A stretch of DNA of 64,000 nt from positions 9,142,307 through 9,206,306 of the forward strand of contig NC_026661.2 of the NCBI RefSeq assembly GCF_000004075.3, read 5' to 3'. Below are positions 23,909 to 35,828 of this stretch, piece after piece (the first letter of the stretch is position 1; every line of letters starts with the position of its first letter). The position numbers and the translations under genes are program-made. The notes under the pieces were generated by a model. That model saw only the letters and a list, made by a program, of their open reading frames with translations, searched no databases and was not told the origin of the DNA. Source of the stretch: Cucumis sativus (lineage: Eukaryota > Streptophyta > Magnoliopsida > Cucurbitales > Cucurbitaceae).

Positions 23909-24376
23909 GTCACATATTTAAAACCTTGTAACAGTGGACTTGTTTTATTTCAAATTTTAAAATAAAAATAATTGAAAAAAAATTGTTTATTTTCAACGAA
24001 AATGAAAACCTAAAAGAAAAGGAAGGTTCCCATTTTTAGACATAGAATTTAAAAGAAGATTCCTTATTTTATTTGAAACCGGTTGAATCCCTAATATTGA
24101 TTAATTTATAAACATATATTTCACATTTAAAAAATCCAAACGTAATCCAACCTAATTACTCCAAAGGATATATATTTTTTAGACAAGAAACCTTCCATAT
24201 ATATACCACAAAATCTCCATTATCTTGAAATTGATCATCAGCAGAAATAGTTTCCATTTCAAAAAACCCCCGAAAATCCCACAAAAATAACCCTAATTCA
24301 CCATCTTAATTAAATACACTTCTACATCTCTATATCAAACCCTTTTGTACACTTCTTCATCCATTTTCTCTGAAAA

Positions 24377-24742
24377 ATGCTTCCACCCCCAAAAAAAGTT
24401 TGGAATCGTTTTGCCTCTAAAGTCATTTTGAAGCTCGGCCGTGGTTTCTCGAAGCCATCGGAATCAATAACTCGAACGACACGGCGGTTTTTGAGTCGTC
24501 TCGGGTCTAGTGACTCCAGCGGAAGGCGGTGTTGCCGCTGCAGCTGCCACGACCAGCCCGAATATTGGCTCCAAGATCGTCCGAGTTTTGGGAATAATTG
24601 TAATACTAATTATTATATGGAAGTTGAATTTGAAAATGTAGAGGGGGAGGAATTGGAAGATGAAGCCGTGGATGAAAAGGCTGAGGAGTTTATTGCTAAG
24701 TTTCATGAATCTTTGAAGCTTGAAAGATTGCAACATTTTTGA
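24377..24742 (+). CDS. DUF761 domain protein (cotton-fiber-expressed-protein-like)
   Basis: This is an intact single-exon frame of 121 residues. The N-terminus is basic (MLPPPKKVWNRFASKV), residues 50-57 are cysteine-rich (RRCCRCSCH), and the C-terminus has the DUF761 signature VDEKAEEFIAKFHESLKLER, placed at the very end as usual in this family. Family members are small plant proteins of largely unknown function, some linked to growth and stress phenotypes. A TATA-like box lies near 24200 and AATAAA at 24902-24907, about 160 bases after the stop, so the unit is compact and complete. The minus-strand frame across the same bases is a shadow. The DUF761 assignment is firm; the function is not known. 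Confidence 0.9.
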   Translation: MLPPPKKVWNRFASKVILKLGRGFSKPSESITRTTRRFLSRLGSSDSSGRRCCRCSCHDQPEYWLQDRPSFGNNCNTNYYMEVEFENVEGEELEDEAVDEKAEEFIAKFHESLKLERLQHF

Positions 24743-24901
24743 AAACTTTTTTTTCCTTTTTCTTCTTTTTAGCCTTTGGTGGGTTATTGAGATTAGCTGC
24801 TCTTCTCTTAATATTTCTTAGAGAGAGTAGTTTTTGCTGCTTCTTTTTTTTTCCCCTTATTTTCTTTAGGGAATATGAAAATGTAAGCCATATGAGGGAT
24901 C

Positions 24902-24907
24902 AATAAA
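24902..24907 (+). terminator. Likely poly(A) signal of the DUF761 gene
   Basis: AATAAA sits about 160 bases after the stop codon, in a U-rich and then A-rich setting. Confidence 0.5.
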
Positions 24908-25337
24908 GTACATTATAATAAAAATTAGAATATGTATGGTTTTCCATTGGGATAGCATTTTGATCTACCAAATCCTTTATCTTTATCTTTATCTTCAAAT
25001 TATTTCTTGCCTGCTTTTATTAGTAAGACGAAGAATTGTATATGTTTTAACTTTTGGGTTTTGTGAAACTCAACGTGTTTTATTAGTTCTTAATAAGAGT
25101 ATATAGTGGAAGCTTGCTTTTCATCAAGAAGAACAATGTAGGGAGAAAAGTTTTCATTGCATTTCATTTATAGAATATTGTAGTGAGGATATATTGTAAA
25201 CAAATCTGACAGAGTAGAGTATATACAGATACAGATTATTTATTTATGAGCTAGTAGTGTGTATAAATAAATACAATATTATAAGGTGACATAATATAAT
25301 TAATTTTGTTTGAGGAGGGGAGGGGTGTTTTTGAAAA
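24908..25337. other. Intergenic between two 3' ends
   Basis: This is the space between the converging DUF761 and GDSL genes. The minus-strand AATAAA at 25239-25244, about 95 bases past the GDSL stop, is a likely poly(A) signal for that gene. I see nothing else. Confidence 0.5.
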
Positions 25338-28300
25338 TTAAGGAAGAAAGACAGAAAGATACGTATGGACAATGTGATTAGCTATAATGGAATTAGCTTT
25401 GTGTGTGGGATGAAAAGCATCCCAGAACACATATTTGTTGGCATCAGAACATGTAAATGGATTCATTTTTGAGCACATGAAACCCATCTCAAATCTACCT
25501 GTTCCACAGCATGCTCTTCTTGAATTACTAAACCCTGTGTCAATTTTAATTTCCAGAAAATGGAAAACAAATCATAATCATATTATATATACTTTCTTTT
25601 GACAATTTTAAATGTTGTGTGTGTGTGTGTGTATATATATGGTATGAAATGATTTTCTTTTATTCCATTTCAAAATTAAAGCTTTAGGGGATTTGATTGA
25701 AACAATTAAAATGTGATAATGGAATTTAAATATATTTTTATTAGTTAGTTTTAATCTTAGAATATATAATTGATGTAAGATGTTTATTGTTCTTCTATAT
25801 GAAACCAAGAATTATTCAATCCCTACACTTCAAAGTTGTTGAAGAACTTGTTAAAATGAATTTATAAGAAAAATATCAACAAAGTTGAGAAATTATGTAT
25901 TAATTCATTTAATTAAATAATAAATGTTTTTTTGCCCAGAAAAAGAATTAAAGTATGAGTAGCAAACTCATCACAAGAAATTAAACTAAAGTGAGAAGAA
26001 GACGAAAAGAAAGAAGATAATCTACTTTACCTACTTAAATCACCATTCAAAATTTGACAAAACTATTTATTTGAATAACAATTACAAAAATTTATTTCCT
26101 CTCCATTATTCCTAACGATATTTTTTAAAAAGAAAATCGTTTTTTATAAATTATCCGAATTTGTGTACCTCTAAACTCTTAAGAGTTTAAAAAATACTCT
26201 TAAACTTTATTAACAGTTTAAAAGTACCGTTAAAATTTTGTTTCAAAAATATCCTTGAACTATTGAAAAAGTTTCATACATACCCATGACATTAAAAAAG
26301 TTTTTTAAAAAATACTCTTATTACTCAAAAAAATCACACCAATTTTCTTATCAACCAAAATAAAACTTAAATTTTAAGTTAAAATCAAAGTTTTAATTAA
26401 ATTATTTGACTATTAACAAACATAAATAAATGGAGTGCAACCAATCATTATAGTTATTGTTGTAAATAACATACATTTAATTGTCAAATAAAAAATATTT
26501 TGACCATTAAAACACAATGATATTCCCTTTGTTTGTGATTTTTGTGATTTTTTTTGTTTGACTAATTATTTTCTAGTATGTTTTAAAAAGTAATTTTTAT
26601 TTTGGAACTGTGTGAAATTTTGTGAAATTTTATGTTTTAACCAAGGATTAAAATATCAATGTTAATTTTAGAGAAATTTCAACTTGGATGGATATTTTAT
26701 AAAAAATTATAAAAAAATTTAAAAAATAAATTTAAATTATTAATTTTCAATGAGTAAACATGTTTATTATTTATATTATATTATAGGAAATTTTTTAAAA
26801 ATAATAAATTTTACAAAATATTTACAACCTATAGCAAATTCTATCACTAATAGTCATTGATATGTTACAGTAATAGAATCTAAAATTTTGCTATAGCTTG
26901 TAAATATTTTAATTTATTTTGCTATTTTTTAAAATGTCTCTATATTATACTAGTGTCTTTTATTTTTTGTGATTTGTAAATTTTTTAACCTAAACTTTTT
27001 GTTTTTATTTTGAAGGCTAAGAAATTTGGTATAGAAATTGGATCAATGATAATATTTTTTATTATTTTTTCTAAGTTTGAGGGTATTTATAAATTTTTTC
27101 AATAATTTAGTGGTGTTTTTCCATAAAAAAAACGACATTTTCTATCCATGATATTTTTGAACTATTTTCAAAAGTTTATAGACATTTTTTTACACAAAAC
27201 TCAAAGTTTAGGAGCATTTTTTTTAAATATTTTTATTTAATGAAATCTCAAAGACTACGAATAATTGAGTTTTTAAAATGTAACGTTTTTGGTTCTCAAG
27301 TCTGTAAAATTTTTTAGAAGTAATTTTTTTATTATTTTAAATAATAACGACATTTTAAATTATAAAATATTATTTTTATTACAAAAACTATCTCCTCTCA
27401 CTTTCCAATTTTGCTAAAAATATTTTTTCAATTTAAAAGAACATATAATCATTTAAAATTTAAAAAAAATACATCAACAACCATTTAAACCTATTTTTAA
27501 AAATTTGATAACAAAAGGAGGAGTGCTTGCAAAAATATCAAAAAAGAATTTATGATAACATGACTCATGTCAGTGTATTATCTAAATTACAAAAATAATA
27601 AATTTAAAAGTCGACAACTATGATTATCATTTGATATCACTAATTTTGTTATATTCCTAATATGCAAATAAATAAATAAATAAATAAATGTTATGTTTAA
27701 CCTTTTAAATGTGTTTTGTGATTTGATGCAATTTATGATGAAAACTCAAAAACCAAATCCAGATTTAAAAATTTATGATGAAAACTCAAAAACCAAATCC
27801 ACATTTTTTAAATCTTTTTACAGACAAATGTCCAACGTGATCTTTAAGTTGTGGACTAAAAAAGTAATTTTGAATAAATATTATGATGATATAGGTTCTT
27901 CTTATTAAAAAAAGAAATGAAAAATAAAAGAAATTAAATTTGGATAAGAATTATATTCAAATGTAGACTGCACCTAATTGATCTATGAATCTATTTCTTT
28001 CAGACACACACACACACATATATATTAACAACTAATTACTATTTAATATAGAAATTAAAATAGATTTGAATAGGAACTCACCAAAGTAGCTAGGATGAAG
28101 AATCATATCATAAAGAATATCAAATGGATTGGAAAACACAATCTGAATCCCTTTCAATTCCTCATTCATCGTTTTCACTAACCCCATCAATTTGGCATTA
28201 AAATCCCTTGCAACTCTATTGTACTTCTCAACACACTCACCAGTACCTCCAAAAATCAACCTTGAGCTCCTCTCCAATGGTAAGCACCCCATTGGAGGGA

Positions 28301-29093
28301 GCCCCCCGATCGACATCTTACGAGCTCCGAGCGCATAGAGCTCTCGAACAAACCCTTCTGCAGCTCTAGCAAGAAAATTTTGGTAGTCTTGTTGGGAAAA
28401 CTGAGAGGATCTTGGAGGGAGGAGGAAGTAGTTTTCTAGGAAGTCATTTGTGCCTAAGCTTACGAGATAAAGGAATTGGGAAATGGTGTGGTTGGCTTTT
28501 GATGGGCCAAGATAGTCTCTCAATTTCTTCTGGTATTCTTTGTAATATTGGAGTTCTTTCCATAGAGGGATCACTGACTGCATGCATCACAAAAACAAAC
28601 AATTACAAGATAAAAAGTGGAAAGAAACTAGAAATTACGAGAAATAGGGTTAGGGTTGGAAGAGGAGAATGAGAGCACTTACAAAAACATCAGAAGTGGC
28701 ATTATCATAGCCAGTACCAGCAGAAGCAAAGCAAACACCAGAAGCAAAATGAGTAATATTATAAGAAGGATCCAAATAAGCTGGGATTGTGGGTTTGATC
28801 CCAAAAGCTTCAGAAATAAAATCAGTAACAATTTTGCCATTGGAGAATCTTCCTGTGGCTTTTCCTCCTTCAAAATCACGACCATATGGTGCAAAATCAC
28901 TTTTTAAAATAGTTGAAATGTGGTTGTTGTTACCTGAATCTACCGATGAATCTCCAAACACTATAATACCTGGAACACCACCACCAACCCTCTTATTCTC
29001 ATTCTTTCCTTCAACTATTTTCTTCTCTATTAACAAATTATTACACATCAACATCAACATCGTCAACAATGTCAAACACCCAAGTTTTTCCAT
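25338..29093 (-). CDS. GDSL esterase/lipase, three exons
   Basis: Exons on the minus strand are 29093-28683, 28577-28082 and 25534-25338. They have GTAAGT and GTGAGT donors and TGCAG and ACACAG acceptors and join in frame to 367 residues, typical of plant GDSL lipases, which are mostly secreted hydrolases of ester bonds in lipids or cell-wall compounds. Residues 1-22 form a hydrophobic signal peptide. Block I has FGDSSVDSGNNN with the nucleophile Ser near 49. The oxyanion Gly block is GVCFASAGTGYD, the Asn block is SLGTNDF (Asn near 181), and block V is WDAFHPTH with Asp near 341 and His near 344. All catalytic residues are present. Intron 2 is 2,547 bp and holds a MITE and short repeats. The TATA-like ATATATATAC near 29166-29177 leaves a short leader. 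The substrate is unknown. Confidence 0.93.
26788..26935. mobile_element. MITE-like hairpin element, copy B (in GDSL intron 2)
   Basis: TTTTACAAAATATTTACAAC, then CTATAGCAAATTCTATCAC, pairs with the inverted right part GCTATAGCTTGTAAATATTT. It is the same family as 23753-23908. It lies inside the intron and well away from the splice sites. Confidence 0.6.
27660..27815 (+). repeat. AAAT microsatellite and 43-bp tandem duplication in GDSL intron 2
   Basis: (AAAT)n lies at about 27665-27690. Then TTTATGATGAAAACTCAAAA followed by ACCAAATCCA occurs twice, about 43 bp apart (27731-27815). A small open frame over it (27693-27908) is not a gene. Confidence 0.75.
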
Positions 29094-31520
29094 ATTATTC
29101 TTTTATTATTATATGATATATCTATCTTCTATTGTTGGTTGCCTTTAATTTCTTGAATATATGTGTATATATATCTACCTGGAATGCTACTTATCAAATA
29201 AATAAAATGAAAGTAGGAAAATTTTGTAACGTGTTAAATTATAGTTAGAGAAATTTTTTGAGATTTTGAGCCCCTACATCACATAAAAAAAAATTGAAGG
29301 GACCCACACTTCTTATAGATGAGCTACTCCTCTCCTTTCTAATTCGTTTTGTATCTTCCATTTAAGCTTTGGTAGGCTTTCTATTTGTCTTTGCCTAATT
29401 ATTGAATATGTTTTTTAATTTACAAACTTAATTGGTACAATTTTGAAAGTTTAACGCCTAATTGATTATATTCATTAATTTTAAAAAAAATATATATTTA
29501 ACAGTTCAAATATGTAATATGTGTATTCAATACAAAACTGAAAGTTGAAAGATGGATTTGACATTTTTAACTCCTTGCATGAAAGTTTAGGAATTAAACT
29601 AATAATAACGTAATGAAAGTTGTATTTTTAGTTGTAATGGTCCATTTTTGTGATATCTTGTGCTACTAATTTTCTGTCATATTGTACTGAAATTGAAGCT
29701 ATTTTTCTTAAAATGGTGTCATAATTTCATATTAATAAAAGGGTTTCATTGTAAACAGGATTTGTGTGTAACCATTTTCGAGACACATATTGGACCTAAA
29801 TTAACATCGTCTCATGTTTTAGAAGTAGTAATTAGATGTAGATGATCTTTTAGATGAAAAGCTAAAAGTATTTTTTCTTTTTAAATCGTTCAAAAACAAA
29901 TTGTTTGCATCTTCAAAAAAGAGAGAGGAAAAAGAGAAAAAAATGAATAGGTTGTTGTTTCATTGAGCAAACGGAATCATGAAAATACTGAATTTGAGAG
30001 GTTGTTGATGAGCAACGTGGTTTGAGGCACGGAAACTGGGCGTTGGATTTATTAAGGTTTCACGTTTTGTATGTGATATCACCCTAAGCCCTCTCACGCT
30101 ACTTAAATGCCTTCTTCCCTACGTCCCCCCTCCCGTCCCTATGTGTAACAAACCACCGTTGTAAATTAAAAGCTTGTGTTATACTTCCATTATTTTTACT
30201 TTAATTTCTTCTTTATTTTTATGTTTCGTCATTCTTTTGAACAATCTCATGCTGTGTCAATCAAAATTAAATATCATTTCTCTAACTTTTATCGCCCATT
30301 TAATATGGAGAAAACAAGGCTTACTAAAATATTGGTGTCCATATTTCAAATTTAAATTTAAATTTTATAAGTATATTGGTCAAAGATCAATATCACGAAT
30401 TTGTAGGGTTGATCTCTTTTTAGAAGCCTACATGAACTTTGGTTCGGCATTCAAATTTGATGCAAAAATATCCAAAAATACCATATTGTCCTTAAATTGC
30501 GCACTAACTTAGGCTCGATCCTTATAAAATATAGAGAACTCCTTCTATGTGTCTATGCTGATCTTAGTCTTCCTTTTAAGATTGGAATTCCCTTCTCAAC
30601 AGCAATGGTTTAGACTTTCCCTGAATCAAGATTATTTTCAGTATGCTGCCAATCAACGATTGACGCATTTGCACAACAAAACAATGAGTAACAAGCAAAA
30701 ATACAATGGCTGTAGAATACAGCAACTCTTCCTCAATGATCAAATGTGACTTGAATGATAATCGGAATCGGCTTGCTCAATACCCACATTCAACAATCCT
30801 AAACGGGTATCATAACATACTTTAAATACTTGAACTAAGAAGGAAAAATGTCACCCAATTGAAAAAGATAAGCCACTCTCCAATAAAGAAAAGTATATCG
30901 AATAATATATTTCAGCAGCATAATTCCAAATAAGAAAAATATTACGCTGAAAAGTCTTCTCCATGTTAAAACCAGATTTAAGACTTTGCTTCAAACAACT
31001 AAATAAAACACTGCCTTATAGAAAAATATAAGGCCAACTCCTAAAACATACCCGCACAACATTAGTAAAGGTGTTAGAAGTGACAAAATAGTAATTAGTT
31101 GGTGAAGGAATGAAATTCCCATAGCAAAAGCGTATGAATGGTGTGCAAATGAAATTTAATTCAAAATTTAATTCAAAGAAAACAAAAGAAAAGCTTAATT
31201 AAAAGAAAACAAAAGAAAAGCCTAAACATGCTTTTAAGGAGGAAAAAAAAAGGAAAGAAACTTACAAGTCTCCCAAAAGAAAAGCTTAATTCAAAGAAAA
31301 CAAAAGAAAAGCCTAAACATGCTTTTAAGGAGAAAAAAAAAAGGAAAGAAACTTACAAGTCTCCCAATAACTCTGAATCGATCTCCAAAGAACACCACAC
31401 AATTTTTCTCGTTATTCTCAAGGTGAAAATCAACCGAGAGTGTATGGATATGGACTTTTTAGAGAAGATTTTTTTAGAACAAAGAGATCATGAAAAACCC
31501 AAAAGAAGAGAATGTGTATC
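29094..31520. other. Intergenic; no gene recognised
   Basis: The GDSL promoter occupies the first hundred bases. The rest is AT-rich with several short open frames that show no known domain. The right part, from about 30750, may belong to an LTR (see the entry at 34133) but this is not demonstrable from sequence alone. Confidence 0.4.
31175..31372 (+). repeat. Tandem duplication, 91-bp period
   Basis: GCCTAAACATGCTTTTAAGG and CTTACAAGTCTCCCA recur with a spacing of 91 bases, preceded by AAAGAAAACAAAAGAAAAGC repeats. A lysine-rich open frame at 31228-31593 is produced by this repeat and is not a gene. Confidence 0.85.
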
Positions 31521-34129
31521 CAATGCTACAAAATTGATAATACTTGACGCCTACAACTTTGAAATTTTTGACAGTTTTAATAATAACTATTAAATAAAAA
31601 GAAAAAACATAAAAAATAACCAAAAGTGAAAAAATACATTATTTTTTATTTTTTATTTTAAATATTTGACAGACTAAAAGTTTCCAAATTAATTTTAATT
31701 ACTTGACATTTTAATATAATTTTTCTCCCTTCTTTAAGAACAAAATATTTTCCTTTTTTTTTCAAATTTCCCATTTTCCCCAACTTAAAAAAAAACCCTA
31801 ATTTTTTCATCCAAAATTTTCCTCATCGTTTCTCCCATCCACAATTTCTTCATCTTGGTCGCACACTTCTCCAATCACACCCAAAAATCCAGACGACCAT
31901 TCACCACACTCACCACGCCCAAGCATTCAATGGCCCGTCCACCACTCCCAAGCTCCTACAGCAGATCATCTGCGCGTGCACGAATATCCCACCAACGGCT
32001 GTGATACCCACGTTCGGTCTCTTTTGCTCAAGCACTACTGCCACACGCACGATCACCCTTCGTTTAATCGACCACACGCCGTCGTTGTCTATGTCCAATC
32101 ATCATTGTCGTTGTAGCTTTGACACCGTCATCATCTACAAGGCAACGCTCCAAAAAAGTTTGGACTTTTCACATTTCAAGCTACTTGGTCAAGAGTTTCC
32201 TTAACGTAAGAACAAAGTCTCTTCTTCTTCCTTTCTTCTAAATCATTTTCCAACTTTTGTTATTAATAGGCTTGTTAATTGGAATTTGTATATTGTTCTG
32301 CTGTCATTCAATTTATTTATAGTTTCGGTATTCCAATGGTACATCTCTGTTGGTTGAGAATGGAAAGTTTCTTCTTTCTGCGAAGCATACACGAAGAACT
32401 ATTAGCACAGAGTATATTATCTCAATGGATGTTGAAAAGATTTTGAGATCAAGTAGCTCTAGCTTACATTGGAAAACTAAGGTGAGACCGCACTTGATGA
32501 ACAACTATATAATTTATCGTTTGCATACTTTGCTGTCTGTGTTAATATAATTACAACACTACAAAACTTCACACTTCTTAGGCCACAAATTATGATTTCA
32601 ATTATATGTAGTATACATTAAGTCTGTGAGAATGACATAATAATATAAAAACATAGGTCTATACATGAGGTAATATTTTGGTTGTCCAAGCTGCCGGTTG
32701 GAATTAAAGTAATGTTCTATGTCAATTAGGGCTTGCTTAAGTTATGTCATTTTAGTTATATTCAAACGCCTATTTCAATTTTTAACCAGAAAAAAGGTTT
32801 CGATGGCTCTACTTATTCCTTTAAATGTTAGTTAAGAGAAAATCATCTTATGGCATTGGCTTCATGAACCCTTCAACATATGATATTTGAGATCATAATA
32901 TGTTTTTTACTTGTAGAAAGAATTTGGTTGCAAATATTGAGCTTTCAATTTTATTTATTTTTCCTACACTTCTACTCTTTTAGGCAATAGCGTTTCATTT
33001 TTCTTTTTATCACCTTATAGGATGCATCATTCTCATAGGATGTTTCTTTAATCCATTAATTCTGGCATGACTATAGAAGTATAAATATCATGTAGGTTCT
33101 TGTCAAGTACTTTATGGAGATAAGTCCTAATGCATGCCTATAAATTATTGACTATTTCTTCTACTTCCAACATTTGTTTCTCTCTCTCTTTCACTTTTTA
33201 TTGTTTCTAATACTAACGGTTTCAAGAGGAAAAATCCAATGTCAAACAAGGGTGGGTTACATCTGACAGTAAGTGGGTTACATCTATTAATTTACAACTT
33301 TTCAATTATACGGTACAAAAAGATAAACTACCCATATAAAGGAAAGCAACGCTTGTTGTTGGATTTCGTTCTTTTTTGTAGTAACAAGTTTGAATAGATG
33401 AAAGACCCTCCATGTTGATAATTTGTTGTAGGATGGTTGTTTTTTGTAGCATGTTGATTTTATTTACTAGGATGATATTTAAACCGATAGGTTATATAGA
33501 CACACACACCACTTGTTTATATAAACCCACACGCATAGGTACACAACCAAACAAAACCAATTGGAACCATCAATATGAATTTTTGTATCATTCATAACTT
33601 CAAATTTTTATTTTTCTGAAAGTCATTTAACTTCTTTCCATTGTTTGCATATACTTTTTTCATTTCTTAATGATGTAGTTTGTTAGATTAAATGTTAGAG
33701 CTAGGTAGAACAATATCTTCCTACGGTAGAAGTTTGAGCTATTGTAATTAAGCATGTAACGACTAACTATATATATGATTCGGTGATATATGTAATAATT
33801 TGTTAAAGTATTAGTTATTTGATGAAAAGTTTGGGTTGATTTAATTGTTCAATTAATATGCATATTTTGTTTAACCTTGACATGCAAAACGTGTCAAGAG
33901 TAAACAAATTCTTGACATTTATAAACTGTCAAGTATAATTTTACTTGACGCGTAAAAACTGTCAAACAAATATTCCTCTTTCATATACTTGACGCCTTTT
34001 ACCTGTCAAGTATAATTGTACTTGATGCTTAAAAATTGTACTGGATTACTTGACACATTCAAAAACGTCAAGTAAACAATACTTAATAGGTAAAAAGTGT
34101 CAAATATTGTCAGTTTTGTAGTAGTAGTG
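31521..34129. mobile_element. Non-autonomous CACTA element 2 (2.6 kb)
   Basis: The right end, inverted, reads CACTACTACAAAACTGACAA. The left end reads CAATGCTACAAAATTGATAA, the same terminus with a few point changes. ATC flanks both sides (31518-31520, 34130-34132) as a 3-bp target duplication. Subterminal TTGACG/CGTCAAG motifs recur at both ends, most densely at 33890-34100. No transposase is visible. A GC-richer internal stretch at 31890-32200 opens short frames on both strands; I recognise no protein there. Confidence 0.85.
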
Positions 34130-34910
34130 ATCTTAACAATTTTTAAGAGAGATGGAGGGGGAAGTTATCAAATAACTCCTTCCCTTCTCCCTCACGTGCG
34201 AGTTATTCTATTAATGAAATAAAATAAAATAAATATATATTTAAACCATATTATATCTCATATAATATAAACTTTATATTATATCACATATCATATAACC
34301 AATGGTTTAGACCTCTTAGATGTCTTAAAGTTTTAATATGAATCAAATCCATACTAATTTTAACTTGTAGTTTATTTATGATCTTATTCATATTATTATT
34401 ATTATTTGAATCATATTCAAATATTAACTTCTCTCATAAAAACTTTATATTATAATGTATCAAATACATTATATTAACTATATCATATATAATTTATTCC
34501 CTTTAATCAATTTGAAAAATCAAATTTAAACCAAAATAAATTTAATTCTCATTTATTCTTATTGAACTAACAATGAGACTTTATGGACCTACAAATTAAA
34601 GCTCCAATGATATTACGTTAATTAATTAAACTCTTTAATATTACCTATCGTTATTCCACTAAAGATTAACAGTTGCACTCTTCTTACCGTAGATAAATTT
34701 GTGTGCCCATTAGATACAATAAATCAACAATACAATGACACTTCACAAAATTGCTCGTAAGTACAGTTAGGCCAAAAATTACTGTTTTACTCTTGTAGTT
34801 ACATCTAACTGCTTAAGTACTACTTCTAATGAATAATAAGTTATAGTCCCACTATAACTGAACTCCTCTCGAGGCAACATTGTTCAAGCCCTAGAATCAG
34901 TCCTTAAGAG

Positions 34911-35655
34911 TAGGGGTGAAATCAGGTTGGGAGACATTCTTAACCTAACCCATATTTTTGGATTATTTGGGTTGATAACCAGAATAACTCAAATTTAGTT
35001 TTCAATCCAACCCAATCTAACCCGAAAAATTTAGATTGGGTTGGATTGGATTGTCGGATTGTATAATTTTTTTTTAGTTTCTAATGGTTGTCGGGTTGTG
35101 TGAGATTAGCTTGTGGAGGAGACGGATAGACAAGTCTTGGAGACGAAGAAGAGTCAGAGATCGAAAATAGAGGAGGGATTGATATATGAGATCGGCCTGT
35201 GGAGGTTGATATAGAAGACGAACGAAACGGACAGGTCTCGCCATCTTGGGTTCGAATGTAATGGATGCGTCTTGGATTGGATCTGAGATGGAGGAGGAGA
35301 TGTCAGAGAGCTGAGACGTCGGAGAGCTGAGACGCTAGAGGAGACGTGTGAGGGAGAACCAAACTGTGTGTCTGCGTTGTGCGAAAAGAAACCTCTAATT
35401 TGTTTTTCTTATTATATATATATAAATGTTATCTTATATTATATTATATTATATTATATTATATTATATTAATTCAGGTTGGGTTGGGTTGAACCAAAAT
35501 TTTCAACTCTCCAACCCGACACCCAACTCAACCTAAAAAAATAAAAAAAAATTAACCCAACCCAACCAATATTTTAACCTAACACAATCCAACCCTTATA
35601 ATATGGGTTGGGTAGTCCGAGCTATTCGTGTTCAACCCATATTCTTACACCCCTA
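34911..35655. mobile_element. hAT-like non-autonomous element (745 bp)
   Basis: The ends are TAGGGGTGAAA (left) and, inverted, TAGGGGTGTAA (right). The flanks are CTTAAGAG (34903-34910) and CTTAAGAA (35656-35663), an 8-bp duplication with one mismatch, as for hAT transposons. GGGTTGG motifs and their inverse occur near both ends. There is no transposase. An ATATT microsatellite lies at 35425-35471. Confidence 0.75.
35425..35471 (+). repeat. ATATT microsatellite
   Basis: Uninterrupted TTATA/ATATT pentamers within the hAT-like element. Confidence 0.85.
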
Positions 35656-35828
35656 CTTAAGAAAACAATTTTTCTACTTACTCTATCCATAAAGAACGAG
35701 TGAATCCCTTCTTGTGTAGCTGTGTTCTCAGCTCCTCAATCAGATGAATCCCTAAAATGTTAGGCATATTAAATCAGTGACAAGGCCACTTTCACCCATG
35801 CCAGGCAGGCAGCCTTGTTTCGACAAGG

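Larger units (their letters stand above)
22240..24376. other. Intergenic, with promoter of the DUF761 gene at the right end
   Basis: I find no gene. Plus-strand frames at 22345 and 22680 have no recognisable protein. At the right end, ATATATATACC near 24198-24208 is a likely TATA box for the gene starting at 24377, giving a leader of about 140-150 bases. Confidence 0.5.
34133..35828 (-). mobile_element. LTR-type retrotransposon remnant, interrupted by a hAT-like element
   Basis: Read on the minus strand, about 34640-34720 gives CACAAATTTATCTACGGTA followed by an AGAAGAGTGCAACTG stretch and TTTAGTGGAAT. This parallels the solo LTR at 8826-8880, so it is a related LTR in reverse. The sequence is split at 34910/35656 by the hAT-like element. 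Left and right limits are unresolved. CACTA element 2 may also lie within it. Confidence 0.5.

Noticed and set aside
24464..24736. Minus-strand 90-residue frame over the DUF761 gene
   Set aside because: It is a shadow of the coding strand, which has the family signature, TATA box and poly(A) signal.
28412..29148. Plus-strand frames over the GDSL gene
   Set aside because: They are antisense shadows of exons 1 and 2.
31228..31593. Lysine-rich 121-residue frame (+)
   Set aside because: It spans a 91-bp tandem duplication of A-rich sequence and reads across the left end of CACTA element 2.
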